NCBI GenBank assembly: GCA_000335715.1
Contig: AMYZ01000012.1
Coordinates: forward strand, 1-64,000
Direction: 5' to 3'
Source of the DNA: a beta proteobacterium L13
GTDB lineage: Bacteria; Pseudomonadota; Gammaproteobacteria; Burkholderiales; Chromobacteriaceae
DNA length: 64,000 nt
Positions 38,064 through 48,673 of the stretch are shown one piece after another; the first letter of the stretch is position 1; every line of letters begins with the position of its first letter. The position numbers were made by a program, and so were the translations under genes. A model generated the notes under the pieces. That model ran no database searches. It saw nothing but the letters and a program-made list of their open reading frames with translations, and had not been told where the DNA came from.

Positions 38064-39212
38064 TCAGCGCGGGCCCAGGCGCAGCAGCTGGCCGTTGCGG
38101 TCGTCGGCAAACCACAGGGCACCGTCGGCCGCCTGGGTGATTTCCACCGGGCCTGCCGGCCCGCCCTTGCCGCGCCATGGCCCCAGTAAGGTGTGCGGTT
38201 TGTCCTGCGGCAGCCCGCGGCTATCGGTGGCGTAGGCCACAATGCGCTGGCCGTGCTGACGGTAGCCGTGCAGGCCCACTACCAGTTGGCCGCGCCAGGC
38301 GTCCGGTGCCTTGGGCCCCAGCCACCAGGCCAGGCCCAGCGGCGCGCTGTGCGCGGGCAGCAGCAGGGCGGGTGCGCGGGTAGTGCGGCAGGCGTAGCGG
38401 GGGAATTCCGGCGCGTTGCGCTGCGCGTCGTAGCAATACGGCCAGCCGTAGTGGCCACCGGCTTGCAGCAGGTTCAGCTCGTCGTGCGGCAGCGCATTAT
38501 CGTTCTTCAGCTGTAGCGGCAGGTGGATGCCGTCTCGGCTGTTTTCGGCCTGCAGCACGCTGCCATTGGGGTGGACGGCAATAGCCATGCTGTTGCGCAG
38601 GCCATGTGCCAGCACGCCCAGGTTTTGCAGGCGGCCGTCGGCCAGCACGCGGTAGCGGCGCACGCTGCCGGCCGGGTTGCGGCCTTCGGCTTCGCTGCAC
38701 TGCGCCTGGCCGCGCTGCGTTTCGCAGTTGTCCGAGCTGCTGCCGATGTTCACGTACAAGGTGTCACCGGCCAGCGTAAAGCTGGTGAGCGGGTGGCGCA
38801 GGCGTAGCGGCAGGCTGGCGACCGTTTGCCGCTGCGTGGGGGCTGCCAGCTTGAGCAGGCTGATGCGGCCAACTTCGCCCAGCAGAATGCGGCCACCGGG
38901 CAGCACGGCTACGCTATGCGGGCGGTCCAGCTGGCGCGCCAATACGGTTTTTTGCCAGCCATTGCCGCTGCGGGTGAAGCGCAGCAGGCGTCCGGCCGGC
39001 GCGTCCCAACGCACCATTTCGGTGAGCAGCACGCTGCCGTCCGGCAGCAGGGCAATGCCGCGTGGCAGCGTGAGCCCGCTGGCGACCACGCCCGCGCACA
39101 GGCCGGCTGCTACCGGTGCGTCAAGCGCGGGCAGGCCGCCACAGTTGGCCGCAAGGGCAGCTTGCGTTGCCGATAAGGCTGCGCCTAACAGCAGGGTGCG
39201 TGTTTTTGTCAT
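38064..39212 (-). CDS. Exported PQQ-type sugar dehydrogenase-like beta-propeller
   Basis: A 382-residue protein with a signal peptide (MTKTRTLLLGAALSATQAALA) and a six-bladed propeller of the glucose/sorbosone dehydrogenase family: LPRGIALLPDGSVLLTE, LDRPHSVAVLPGGRILLGE, HGLRNSMAIAVHPNGSVLQAENSRDG and GGHYGWPYCYD are the repeated strands around the putative PQQ/calcium site. Four cysteines suggest periplasmic disulfides. Relatives include E. coli YliI, a soluble aldose dehydrogenase. Whether PQQ is made by this organism is not visible here. Divergent from the SiaABC-type operon. Confidence 0.85.
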   Translation of the reverse strand: MTKTRTLLLGAALSATQAALAANCGGLPALDAPVAAGLCAGVVASGLTLPRGIALLPDGSVLLTEMVRWDAPAGRLLRFTRSGNGWQKTVLARQLDRPHSVAVLPGGRILLGEVGRISLLKLAAPTQRQTVASLPLRLRHPLTSFTLAGDTLYVNIGSSSDNCETQRGQAQCSEAEGRNPAGSVRRYRVLADGRLQNLGVLAHGLRNSMAIAVHPNGSVLQAENSRDGIHLPLQLKNDNALPHDELNLLQAGGHYGWPYCYDAQRNAPEFPRYACRTTRAPALLLPAHSAPLGLAWWLGPKAPDAWRGQLVVGLHGYRQHGQRIVAYATDSRGLPQDKPHTLLGPWRGKGGPAGPVEITQAADGALWFADDRNGQLLRLGPR

Positions 39213-39264
39213 AAATTGATTGGTTTAATATCACACCTTAATTTGAAGGCTTTGTTTAACGATA

Positions 39265-39309
39265 GCGTCAAAGTCCTGTCACGGTTGCGTCACGCTGGCT
39301 ACCTACACT
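39265..39309 (+). promoter_or_regulatory. Triple 11-bp-period direct repeat plus -10 before the SiaABC-type operon
   Basis: GCGTCAA (39265-39271), CTGTCAC (39276-39282) and GCGTCAC (39287-39293) are spaced exactly 11 bases apart, and the -10 TACACT (39304-39309) begins 11 bases after the last unit, with no -35. This is the layout of a PhoB (OmpR-class) activated promoter, whose half-site is CTGTCAT. The exact regulator is inference. Confidence 0.5.
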
Positions 39310-39340
39310 GCGCGCATTCTTTTTTGCCGCAGGAAACATC

Positions 39341-40582
39341 ATGCAGCGCGACAACCTTGCCGTTACCCAGGTGGCCGGCCACCTGCTGGACAAGCCACCG
39401 GTGGTGTCACCGGACAGTACCAATTACCAGGTGCTGGAAGTGTTCACCAGCCACGAAGGCCTGGCCAACCTGCCGGTAGTGCGCGACGGCCAGCCGCTGG
39501 GCATCATCAACCGCAACCATTTCATGAGCATGCTGGCGCGGCCGTTCCACCGCGAGATTTTCGGCCGCAAGCCGTGCACCGCCTTCATGGACACCAACCC
39601 GCTGGTGGTGGACTACCACCTGCCGCTGACCGAGCTGTCGTTCGAGGCGCTGCAGCGCGGGGGCAAGGTACTGTCCGATGGCTTCATCATCACCGTGGAC
39701 GGCGCCTACGCCGGCGTGGGGCAGGGCGTGTCGCTGATGCAGGCGCTGGCCGACCAGCAAGCCGAAAAGCACCGCCAGATGATGGACAGCATCCATTATG
39801 CCTCGGTAATCCAGCAGTCGTTCCTGCAAAGCTCGCGCCGCGATATGGCGGCCTGCCTGCAGGACTACTTCATGGTGTGGGAGCCGCGTGATGTGGTGGG
39901 CGGCGACTACTACTACTTTGTGAAGCGCGACGACGGCTTCTTCGTGGCGGTGATCGACTGCACCGGCCACGGCGTGCCCGGCGCGTTCATGACGCTGATC
40001 ATGGCTTCGGCGCTAAAGCAGGTACTGGGCAGCCACGATCTGCACGACCCGGCTGCGCTGCTGGGGGCGATCAACCGCCAGGTAAAGGAATCGCTGGGCC
40101 AGCTGGCCGACCACGAGCGCCACCCCGAGCTGCAGGTGGAAGTGCGCAGTGACGACGGCATGGACTGCGCCTTCTGCTGGTACGACTACGCCAGCCACAC
40201 GCTGACTTTTGCCGGCGCCAAAACCCCGATTTTCGTACTGCCACCCAAGGGTGACGAGGTAGAAGTGGTGGACGGCAACAAGAAAGGCGTGGGCTATGTG
40301 TCTACCCCGCTGGATTACCAGTGGGACAACCGCCAGGTCAAGCTCAAGCCCGGCAGCCGGCTGTATATCAGCACCGACGGCATCATCGACCAGATCGGCG
40401 GCGCCAAACGCATCTGCTTTGGCAAGAAGCGTTTCAAGGAACACATCATCAAACACGCCCACCTGCCGATGGCACAACAACAGCAAGGCCTGCTGGATGC
40501 CTTTCACCAGTGGCAGGGTGAAAACAGCCGCCGCGACGACGTGAGCCTGTTTGGCGTACACATCAAGGAGACACGCGCATGA
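39341..40582 (+). CDS. PP2C/SpoIIE-type serine phosphatase with N-terminal CBS domains (SiaA-like)
   Basis: A 413-residue soluble phosphatase. Residues 10-130 look like a CBS pair (VSPDSTNYQVLEVFTSHEGLANLPVVRDGQPLGIINRNHFM), a short coiled coil follows (about 138-160), and the SpoIIE phosphatase domain occupies about 170-410 with metal-binding aspartates in PRDVVGGDYYYF, VIDCTGHGVPGAFMTL, STDGIIDQIGG and RRDDVSLF. In Pseudomonas SiaABCD the phosphatase SiaA reactivates SiaC; that SiaA is membrane-bound with an extracytoplasmic sensor, whereas here CBS modules suggest a cytoplasmic nucleotide signal. Overlaps the next gene by four bases. Confidence 0.88.
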   Translation: MQRDNLAVTQVAGHLLDKPPVVSPDSTNYQVLEVFTSHEGLANLPVVRDGQPLGIINRNHFMSMLARPFHREIFGRKPCTAFMDTNPLVVDYHLPLTELSFEALQRGGKVLSDGFIITVDGAYAGVGQGVSLMQALADQQAEKHRQMMDSIHYASVIQQSFLQSSRRDMAACLQDYFMVWEPRDVVGGDYYYFVKRDDGFFVAVIDCTGHGVPGAFMTLIMASALKQVLGSHDLHDPAALLGAINRQVKESLGQLADHERHPELQVEVRSDDGMDCAFCWYDYASHTLTFAGAKTPIFVLPPKGDEVEVVDGNKKGVGYVSTPLDYQWDNRQVKLKPGSRLYISTDGIIDQIGGAKRICFGKKRFKEHIIKHAHLPMAQQQQGLLDAFHQWQGENSRRDDVSLFGVHIKETRA

Positions 40583-41139
40583 GCCTGGACCACTTTTACC
40601 GATTTCAAGACCTGGCGCGCCAGCAGAGCGTGGTCTTTTACTACACCGGCTATTTTTCGCAGGCCATTGTCAGCGCCATGGGCGACGCGCTGCGCCAGCG
40701 CCTGAACCAGACCGACGCCAGCAATATGCAGCGCCGAAAATTGTTTTCGGTGTTTATCGAGATGGCGCAGAACGTGGTGCATTACTCGGCCGAGCACCTG
40801 TCCGCCAGCGACAGTACCGACCAGGAAATCCGCCGTGGCGCGCTGTGGGTAGGCGAGCAGAACGGCCACTTTTACGTGGTCTGTGCCAACCCGGTAGCGC
40901 GCGAGCAGGTTGGCCGCATCCGCGACAAGCTGATGCCGCTGCTGGGGATGAGTAACGACGACATCAAACAGCTGTACAAGCAAAAGCTGCGCAGCGACAA
41001 CGACGCCGAAAGCAAGGGCGCTGGCCTGGGCTTTCTGACCGTGGCGCGCGACGCCACCGAGCCGGTGGAGTTCGACTTTATCGACGAAGACGGCCCGCTC
41101 AGCCCCATCACCATGTTTTATCTGAAAGCTTCTATCTGA
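40579..41139 (+). CDS. siaB: SiaB-family protein kinase
   Basis: A 186-residue kinase of the SiaB family (DUF6272), with a GHKL-like fold that phosphorylates the partner SiaC on a threonine. Visible: FSVFIEMAQNVVHYSAEH, the N-box-like helix (MAQNVVHYS), and KGAGLGFLTVARDA, the glycine-rich ATP lid. The ATG at 40579 overlaps the phosphatase stop (ATGA), so translation is coupled. Antagonist of the upstream phosphatase in a partner switch. One repeat copy (40909) encodes VGR. Confidence 0.9.
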   Translation: MSLDHFYRFQDLARQQSVVFYYTGYFSQAIVSAMGDALRQRLNQTDASNMQRRKLFSVFIEMAQNVVHYSAEHLSASDSTDQEIRRGALWVGEQNGHFYVVCANPVAREQVGRIRDKLMPLLGMSNDDIKQLYKQKLRSDNDAESKGAGLGFLTVARDATEPVEFDFIDEDGPLSPITMFYLKASI

Positions 41140-41140
41140 T

Positions 41141-41524
41141 ATGCAAAACCTTCATATCCCTGCTACCACCTACAGCCCGCAAGTAGACTTTGATTTTTCC
41201 CGCCACCAGCTGAGCCTGCGCGGCGAGAGCTACCCGGAAAACGCCAGCGTGTTTTTCGCCCCCATCATGGCGGCGCTGGACGCCTACCTGGCGCCGCTGG
41301 ATCACGTGCGCATTAGCGTGGACGTACAGCTGGCCTACTTCAACAGCGCCAGCACCAAGGCCATTCTGGCCGTGTTCGAGCGCCTGAACGACGCTGCCGT
41401 GGCGGGTAACTACGTGACCGTTAACTGGCATAGCGACCCGGACGACGACACCATCATGGAGTTTGGCCAGGAAATCGCCGAAGACAACCCGGCGCTGGAC
41501 GTGCACCTGCTGGAACTGGTCTAA
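41141..41524 (+). CDS. siaC: SiaC-family partner-switch protein
   Basis: A 127-residue member of the SiaC (DUF1987) family, STAS-like anti-sigma-antagonist fold. In Pseudomonas, unphosphorylated SiaC binds and activates the diguanylate cyclase SiaD. The phosphosite loop is seen at LAYFNSASTKAILAVFERL (S/T at about 67-70). It follows siaB after one base. SiaD itself is not next in this operon; the nearest GGDEF protein in the window is at 56170. The operon ends at a GC-rich palindrome. Confidence 0.9.
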   Translation: MQNLHIPATTYSPQVDFDFSRHQLSLRGESYPENASVFFAPIMAALDAYLAPLDHVRISVDVQLAYFNSASTKAILAVFERLNDAAVAGNYVTVNWHSDPDDDTIMEFGQEIAEDNPALDVHLLELV

Positions 41525-41564
41525 GCTATCGATACGGGCCACGAAAGCCCGGTGCCCGTTATCA

Positions 41565-41590
41565 GGCCGGCCGTCAGCTGACGGCCGGCC
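41565..41590. terminator. 26-bp perfect palindrome after the SiaABC-type operon
   Basis: GGCCGGCCGTCAG followed at once by CTGACGGCCGGCC, then GCCATTGTTT. A very stable hairpin that probably ends transcription; the T-tract is weak. Confidence 0.6.
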
Positions 41591-41656
41591 GCCATTGTTT
41601 CAGCGGCGGCTAAACCAGCTGCCATACCGGGTTTGCCCGAGCGTAAGGGAGAGGGC

Positions 41657-42409
41657 ATGCAACATTGGCAAAAGCATGGCCTGCTGCTGGTTGCGCTACT
41701 GTTGGCCGCACGTGGCGAAGCGGCTGGCACGGTGCGGCTGGCCACCCTGGCGTACCCGCCATTCTGTGATCAGGAGCGCGCAGATGGTGGGGCGCTGGTA
41801 GCCATTACCCGTGCGGCCTTTGCCCGCCAGGGTATCCGTGTTCAATTATCGGTGCTGCCCTGGCCCAGGCTGGTGTCCCGCCTGGAACAGGGGCGGTTTG
41901 ATGGCGTGATCGGCGTCTGGAATACCGACCTGGCCGCCATGAAACTGCGTGGCAGCAGCCCGGTATTCCATAGCCTGATCGGTATTTATCAGCCGCATCA
42001 CGGCAGCGACCCGGTTCGTAGCCTGCAGCAGCTGCACGGCAAGCGCGCCGGCATCGTACAGGGCTACAACTATAGCTCCGCCATCTTGCAGTCCGGCATG
42101 CGCTTCGAGCTGGCACGCGACGAAGAAACCAATCTGCGCAAGCTGCAACTGGGGCGGATCGACGTCGCCATTGCCGAGAAAGCCGTGGGTGACAGCCTGC
42201 TCGCTACGTGGCGGCTACAGCGAGGCAGGTCTTTGCGCTGGAGCGGGCTGATACTGGCATCCGAGCCGCTGGCTGTGGGTTTTACCCCCGGTGGTGGCCA
42301 GGATTACTGGCATGTCCAGTTTGAAAGCGGCCTGCAGAAGCTGAAACAGGACGGCCAGTACCTGCGCATGGTGCAGGCTGCCGGCCTGCGCGAATACCTG
42401 CCGCGCTGA
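41657..42409 (+). CDS. Family 3 periplasmic solute-binding protein
   Basis: A 250-residue exported protein: signal peptide (MQHWQKHGLLLVALLLAARGEA) then a small bilobed binding domain (VRLATLAYPPFCDQERADGGALVAITRAAFARQGI). It belongs to the broad polar amino-acid-binding group often found without transporter genes, some of which work as sensors' partners. GGGAGAGGG stands just before the ATG at 41657; a start at 41633 lacks one. A repeat copy overlaps the signal peptide (41701). No permease genes nearby; ligand unknown. Confidence 0.85.
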   Translation: MQHWQKHGLLLVALLLAARGEAAGTVRLATLAYPPFCDQERADGGALVAITRAAFARQGIRVQLSVLPWPRLVSRLEQGRFDGVIGVWNTDLAAMKLRGSSPVFHSLIGIYQPHHGSDPVRSLQQLHGKRAGIVQGYNYSSAILQSGMRFELARDEETNLRKLQLGRIDVAIAEKAVGDSLLATWRLQRGRSLRWSGLILASEPLAVGFTPGGGQDYWHVQFESGLQKLKQDGQYLRMVQAAGLREYLPR

Positions 42410-42435
42410 GGCGCTGCTACCGCCTCGGGTGTGCT

Positions 42436-43020
42436 TTATGCCATGATTGAGCGGTGGTTGGCCGGGTGCTCGGGGCAGGTGAGCAGGTGGTCGTTGACCA
42501 CGCCGGTGGCCTGCAGGAAGGCGTAGATCACCGTGCTGCCGACAAAATTCATGCCGGCTTTCTTCAGCGCCTTGCTGATGCTGTCCGATAGCGGCGTGCT
42601 GGCCGGGGCTTCTGCCAGCGTGGCCCAGTGGTTCTGCACCGGCTGGCCATCCACCTGCGCCCACAGCCAGGCGGCAAAGCTGCCGTGCTCGCGCTGCATG
42701 GCCAGAAACACCCGTGCGTTGCGGATGGCGCTGTTCACTTTCAGCCGGTTGCGCACGATGCCCGGGTCCTGCAGCAGGCGTTCCACGTCGGCCTCGGTCA
42801 TCGCCGCCACTTTTACCGGGTCGAAATCGTGGAATACACGGCGATAGTGCTCGCGTTTGCGCAGGATGGTGATCCACGACAGCCCGGCCTGCGCGCCTTC
42901 CAGCACCAGCATTTCAAATAGCTTGTGGTCATCGTGTACCGGTTTGCCCCACTCGTGATCGTGATAGGCCATGTACAGCGGGTCGTCGCCGCACCAGCCG
43001 CAGCGTGTCAGTTCAGTCAT
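42436..43020 (-). CDS. tag: DNA-3-methyladenine glycosylase I
   Basis: Removes 3-methyladenine from alkylated DNA, starting base-excision repair. The 194 residues match Tag. Features: RCGWCGDDPLYMAYHDHEWGKP with the zinc-binding cysteine and histidine, LEGAQAGLSWITILRKREHYRRVF, and the helix-hairpin-helix-like FVGSTVIYAFLQATGVVNDHLLTC with further zinc ligands. Its start overlaps the preceding TfoX-C-domain gene by eight bases, so both form one operon. Confidence 0.95.
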   Translation of the reverse strand: MTELTRCGWCGDDPLYMAYHDHEWGKPVHDDHKLFEMLVLEGAQAGLSWITILRKREHYRRVFHDFDPVKVAAMTEADVERLLQDPGIVRNRLKVNSAIRNARVFLAMQREHGSFAAWLWAQVDGQPVQNHWATLAEAPASTPLSDSISKALKKAGMNFVGSTVIYAFLQATGVVNDHLLTCPEHPANHRSIMA

Positions 43021-43270
43021 CTGTTTTCTCCAGGTCTTCCAGTGCCAGCAGCAAGCGCAGGCGGTCGTCGCGCGCTACCTGCTGCCAGTGGCGGCCGCTC
43101 AGCGCGCCTTCCAGTGCCCATAGCAGGTTCAGGCTGGCGCGTTGCCCGCTGCGCTTTACTTGCAGGTAAGCAGCAACGGCGCCCAGCTGGCGCAAGTTGG
43201 CCGCATCGGGTATGCCAGCCGCCCGCAGCATGCGCCACGAGGCCGGGCCAAGGTTGGCGGTAGCGTTCAT
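43013..43270 (-). CDS. Small stand-alone TfoX C-terminal-domain protein
   Basis: An 85-residue protein made only of the TfoX/Sxy C-terminal domain: NLGPASWRMLRAAGIPDAANLRQLGAVAAYLQVKRSGQRASLNLLWALEGALSGRHWQQV. Full TfoX regulators of competence also carry an N-terminal domain that is absent here; stand-alone C-domains are common and of unknown role. ATG at 43270; the upstream frame extends further but without a start signal. Co-transcribed with tag. A repeat copy lies inside (43196). Confidence 0.85.
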   Translation of the reverse strand: MNATANLGPASWRMLRAAGIPDAANLRQLGAVAAYLQVKRSGQRASLNLLWALEGALSGRHWQQVARDDRLRLLLALEDLEKTDD

Positions 43271-43500
43271 GCCGCCAGTGTAACGCGGCGCTGCTGCCAG
43301 CGTGTTGTCAGTGGCATGGCAGTGGCCACGCGGTGCCAGGGTAAGGCCTGCTCCACAGCGGGGCCACTGCCAGCGCACCATGGTATCGCGATGGCTATGC
43401 GGCTATTTGGTTATAAGAAAACGGTCTGGCAGAACTTTTGGCTTGATGTATCGTGCAAAGCGGCTCGCGCCCCGGGCCCGGATGCAGAAAGGAAAGCAGC

Positions 43501-44259
43501 ATGAGTGGCAAAGTATGGTTGATCGGCGCCGGCCCCGGCGATGCGGAATTGCTGACGCTAAAGGCGTTACGCGTGCTGCAGGCCTGTGACGTATGGCTGG
43601 TGGACGACCTGGTGGGGCGCGACATTCTGGATTTTGCCCGCCCCGGCACGCGTATTGTGCCGGTGGGCAAGCGCGGGGGCTGCAAGTCCACGCCGCAGGC
43701 CTTCATTTTGCGGCTGATGGCGCGCTACGCCCGTCAGGGGCGGCAGGTGGCGCGGCTGAAAGGCGGCGACCCGTTTATCTTCGGCCGTGGCGGCGAGGAG
43801 TGGGCGTGGCTGGCCGAGCGCGGCGTGGTGGTAGAGGCGGTTAACGGCATTACCGCCGCTTTTGCCGCCGGTGCCGACCTGGGCCTGCCGCTGACCCACC
43901 GTGGTGTGGCGCGCGGTGTGGCGCTGGTCACTGCGCACACCCAGGACGGCAGCCAGCCGGACTGGGCGGCTCTGGCACACAGCCGGCTCACCGTGGTCTG
44001 TTACATGGGTATGGCTGGCTTGCCGCAGCTGGTGCCGCAGCTGCTGGCCGCCGGTTTTGCGGCCAACTTGCCGGTAGCCGTGGTGCACCGCGCCGGCTGT
44101 CGCGAGCAGCAGCATCTGGTGAGCACGCTGGCGCATCTGCAAGCCGACGTGGCGGCCAGCGGCCTGGCCAGCCCGGCGGTAATCATTCTGGGCGAGGTAG
44201 TGGAGCACGCGATGAAGCTGGCCTTGCCGGCCGCTGCAGCGGGTAGTGCGGTAGCGTAA
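43501..44259 (+). CDS. cobA: Uroporphyrinogen-III C-methyltransferase (SUMT)
   Basis: Transfers two methyl groups from SAM to uroporphyrinogen III, giving precorrin-2 for siroheme or cobalamin. The 252 residues show VWLIGAGPGDAELLTLKALRVL (motif 1), LKGGDPFIFGRGGEEW (SAM-binding) and PLTHRGVARGVALVTAH. It is the single-domain form, not CysG. Start ATG at 43501 with AGAAAGGA upstream. No nitrite or sulfite reductase genes adjoin it, so the end product is not shown by context. Upstream (43317-43371) the 10-mers GGCAGTGGCC and GGCCACTGCC form a long-loop inverted repeat of unknown role. Confidence 0.9.
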   Translation: MSGKVWLIGAGPGDAELLTLKALRVLQACDVWLVDDLVGRDILDFARPGTRIVPVGKRGGCKSTPQAFILRLMARYARQGRQVARLKGGDPFIFGRGGEEWAWLAERGVVVEAVNGITAAFAAGADLGLPLTHRGVARGVALVTAHTQDGSQPDWAALAHSRLTVVCYMGMAGLPQLVPQLLAAGFAANLPVAVVHRAGCREQQHLVSTLAHLQADVAASGLASPAVIILGEVVEHAMKLALPAAAAGSAVA

Positions 44260-44269
44260 AACCTGCTGC

Positions 44270-44677
44270 TCAGGCCAATCGCCAAAGGTGGCGCCGGATG
44301 GCGTAGCCCAGTGCAGTGCCTGCGCCGCTGGTGGCCAGCATCAGCAGGTAAAGGGCACTTTCTTGCGTGCCCGGCGCGTGGCCACTGAGCCACCACAGCG
44401 TGGCCAGCTGTAGCGGCCAGCCAGCCGCCACACAGCCGCCCAGCGTTGCAGGCGTGAGTGCAGCCTGCGGGGCTGCAGCCAGCCAACCCAGCGGCAGATA
44501 AGCCAGCAGCAGGGCCAGCAGCAGCGGTAAAGATAGCCACCAGTACAGCCCCGGTGGCGGTGCCAGCATGATCAGCCCCGGTGCGCTCATGGTGGCTAGC
44601 GCGGCGGCGCGCCCCAGCGCCGACGCAAGGGGTGCCAGCAACAGGCTGGCCAGCAGCAGGCGAGTGGAAGGCTTCAT
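44270..44677 (-). CDS. Hypothetical four-helix membrane protein
   Basis: I do not recognise this family. The 135-residue product is strongly hydrophobic with about four membrane segments (around 5-30, 42-68, 78-100 and 108-128) and a basic C-terminus (RRHLWRLA) that would sit in the cytoplasm. The ATG at 44677 has AGGGT upstream. It converges on cobA with only ten bases between the stops and has no other partner. Codon usage resembles the neighbours, supporting a real gene. Confidence 0.65.
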   Translation of the reverse strand: MKPSTRLLLASLLLAPLASALGRAAALATMSAPGLIMLAPPPGLYWWLSLPLLLALLLAYLPLGWLAAAPQAALTPATLGGCVAAGWPLQLATLWWLSGHAPGTQESALYLLMLATSGAGTALGYAIRRHLWRLA

Positions 44678-44935
44678 GGTGGTGACCCTGGTGCGGAATG
44701 GGTTTTCATTATAACCCGAATGGCATTTTTTCTTTGTGCGCGAACACGGTGGTTACACGTGTATTGCAATAAAGTACCGGCAATATCGCCACGACAGGGT
44801 GTTTGATTGCGCATTTTTGGCTTTGTGCTGCTGTGGTCTGGCGCTGTGGCGCCAATGTGTTACTTTTATCGACGGATACCCCCGTGTACTGCGCCTTGCG
44901 CGGTGCCAGACGTTAGAGAGAGAAACCACAAGATC

Positions 44936-46132
44936 ATGTTTGCACACGTTGAAGCCTATGCTGGCGACCCCATCCTCACCCTGGTGGAAACCTTCAACAA
45001 GGATACCCGCAGCCCGAAAGTGAACCTGGGCATCGGCCTGTACTACGACGAAGAAGGCCGCATTCCGCTGCTGCCGTCGGTGCAGAAAGCCGAAGCGCGC
45101 CGCGTGGCAGAAGCCGGCCCGCGCAGCTACCAGCCGATGGAAGGCGCGGCCAACTACCGCACCGCGGTACAGCAGCTGCTGTGGGGTGCAGGGCACGAAG
45201 CCGTACAGGCTGGCCGCATCGCCACCATCCAGACCATTGGCGGCTCCGGCGCGCTGAAAATCGGCGGCGACCTGCTCAAGCGCTACTTCCCGAATGTGGA
45301 TGTCTGGGTCAGCAACCCTACCTGGGATAACCACCGCGCCATGTTCGAAGGTGCCGGCTTCACCGTGCACGACTACCCCTACTACGACGCCGCTACCGGT
45401 GGCGTGAAGTTTGACGACATGATCGCCTGCTTCAGCCAGCTGCCGGCCAAGACCATCGTGCTGCTGCACCCGTGCTGCCACAACCCTACCGGCGTGGATC
45501 TGGACAAAGACCAGTGGCGCAAGGTCATCGAGGTGGTAAAAGCGCGCGACCTGCTGCCGTTCATGGACATCGCCTACCAGGGCTTTGGCGACAGCCTGGA
45601 CGACGATGCGTTTGCCATCCGCGCCATGACCGAGGCTGGCGTGAGCTTTGTGGTAAGCAACTCGTTCTCCAAGAACCTGTCGTTCTACGGCGAGCGCTGT
45701 GGCGGCCTGTCCGTGGTGTGCGGTACCGCTGAAGAAGCCGGCCGCGTACTGGGCCAGATGAAGGCCACCGTGCGCCGCAACTACTCCAGCCCGCCAACCC
45801 ACGGTGGCCAGGTCACCGCCATCGTGATGAACGATGCTGCCCTGCGCGCCGAGTGGGAAGGCGAAGTCACCGAAATGCGCGTGCGCATCAAGGCCATGCG
45901 CCAGAAGCTGTACGAGGTGCTGAGCGCCAAGGTGCCGGGCCGCGATTTCAGCTACTTCATCAAGCAGCGCGGCATGTTCAGCTACACCGGCCTGAGCCCG
46001 GAGCAGGTAGACCGCCTGCGCGAAGAGTTCGCCGTGTACCTGGTGCGCTCCGGCCGCATGTGCGTGGCGGGCCTCAACAGCCGCAATGTGGAATACGTGG
46101 CCGACGCCATGGCCGAGGTGCTGAAAGGTTAA
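44936..46132 (+). CDS. tyrB: Aromatic amino acid aminotransferase (TyrB/AspC class I)
   Basis: PLP-dependent transamination between aromatic amino acids or aspartate and 2-oxoglutarate. 398 residues; PLP lysine K246 in [22 protein letters not shown] and [13 protein letters not shown] are the expected substrate and cofactor motifs of subfamily I-alpha, and the C-terminal [13 protein letters not shown] carries the substrate-carboxylate arginine. Start ATG at 44936 after AGAGAGAAACC; a longer frame upstream is open but non-coding. Preceded by a 258-base gap with no gene. TyrB versus AspC specificity is not certain. Confidence 0.92.
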   Translation: MFAHVEAYAGDPILTLVETFNKDTRSPKVNLGIGLYYDEEGRIPLLPSVQKAEARRVAEAGPRSYQPMEGAANYRTAVQQLLWGAGHEAVQAGRIATIQTIGGSGALKIGGDLLKRYFPNVDVWVSNPTWDNHRAMFEGAGFTVHDYPYYDAATGGVKFDDMIACFSQLPAKTIVLLHPCCHNPTGVDLDKDQWRKVIEVVKARDLLPFMDIAYQGFGDSLDDDAFAIRAMTEAGVSFVVSNSFSKNLSFYGERCGGLSVVCGTAEEAGRVLGQMKATVRRNYSSPPTHGGQVTAIVMNDAALRAEWEGEVTEMRVRIKAMRQKLYEVLSAKVPGRDFSYFIKQRGMFSYTGLSPEQVDRLREEFAVYLVRSGRMCVAGLNSRNVEYVADAMAEVLKG

Positions 46133-46156
46133 GCTTGGCCGCAGGCAGGCAATGGC

Positions 46157-46184
46157 AAACCCCGCTGCTGTAGCGGGGTTTTTT
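46157..46184 (+). terminator. Terminator after tyrB
   Basis: AACCCCGCT, short loop, AGCGGGGTTTTTT. Confidence 0.93.
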
Positions 46185-46250
46185 GCGCCATTATTATTGT
46201 TGTTTTTTATGTGATAGCAAATATTCATTGCTTTCATTAAATCAATTCAA

Positions 46251-46279
46251 TAGTCATGTTGGCCGCGGCCAACTATGCT
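46251..46279 (+). promoter_or_regulatory. Predicted katG promoter whose spacer is a 16-bp repeat palindrome
   Basis: -35 TAGTCA (46251-46256), 17-base spacer, -10 TATGCT (46274-46279), start codon 45 bases on. The spacer holds the perfect palindrome GTTGGCCGCGGCCAAC (46258-46273), two overlapping head-to-head repeats. Upstream, ATAG-like elements near 46214 might be a degenerate OxyR site, which I cannot confirm. Confidence 0.55.
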
Positions 46280-46281
46280 GA

Positions 46282-48534
<2,253 letters not shown>

Positions 48535-48583
48535 GCGCAGTACTGCTGCTGCCCGTGTTGCACGGCTGGCAGCATCGTCAACA

Positions 48584-48618
48584 GCAAGGCCCCGCCATTG
48601 GCGGGGCCTTGCTACTTT
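48584..48618 (+). terminator. Terminator after katG
   Basis: GCAAGGCCCCGCC, loop ATT, GGCGGGGCCTTGC then TACTTTGT. Confidence 0.85.
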
Positions 48619-48622
48619 GTGT

Positions 48623-48659
48623 TGCGGCCAACCTTTGCGCAGAGGCAAGGTTGGCCGCA
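48623..48659. terminator. Second hairpin after katG, made of two head-to-head repeats
   Basis: TGCGGCCAACCTT (48623-48635) pairs with AAGGTTGGCCGCA (48647-48659). It lies between convergent katG and a binding-protein gene, 15 bases from the latter's stop. Confidence 0.75.
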
Positions 48660-48673
48660 GCGGGGCGGGGGGC

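Noticed and set aside
42409-42427. A hairpin between the binding-protein gene and tag as a terminator
   Set aside because: GAGGCG/CGCCTC is only six pairs and has no T run.
43441-43460. An FNR-like site upstream of the SUMT gene
   Set aside because: Only one half (TTGAT) is present; the second half does not match.
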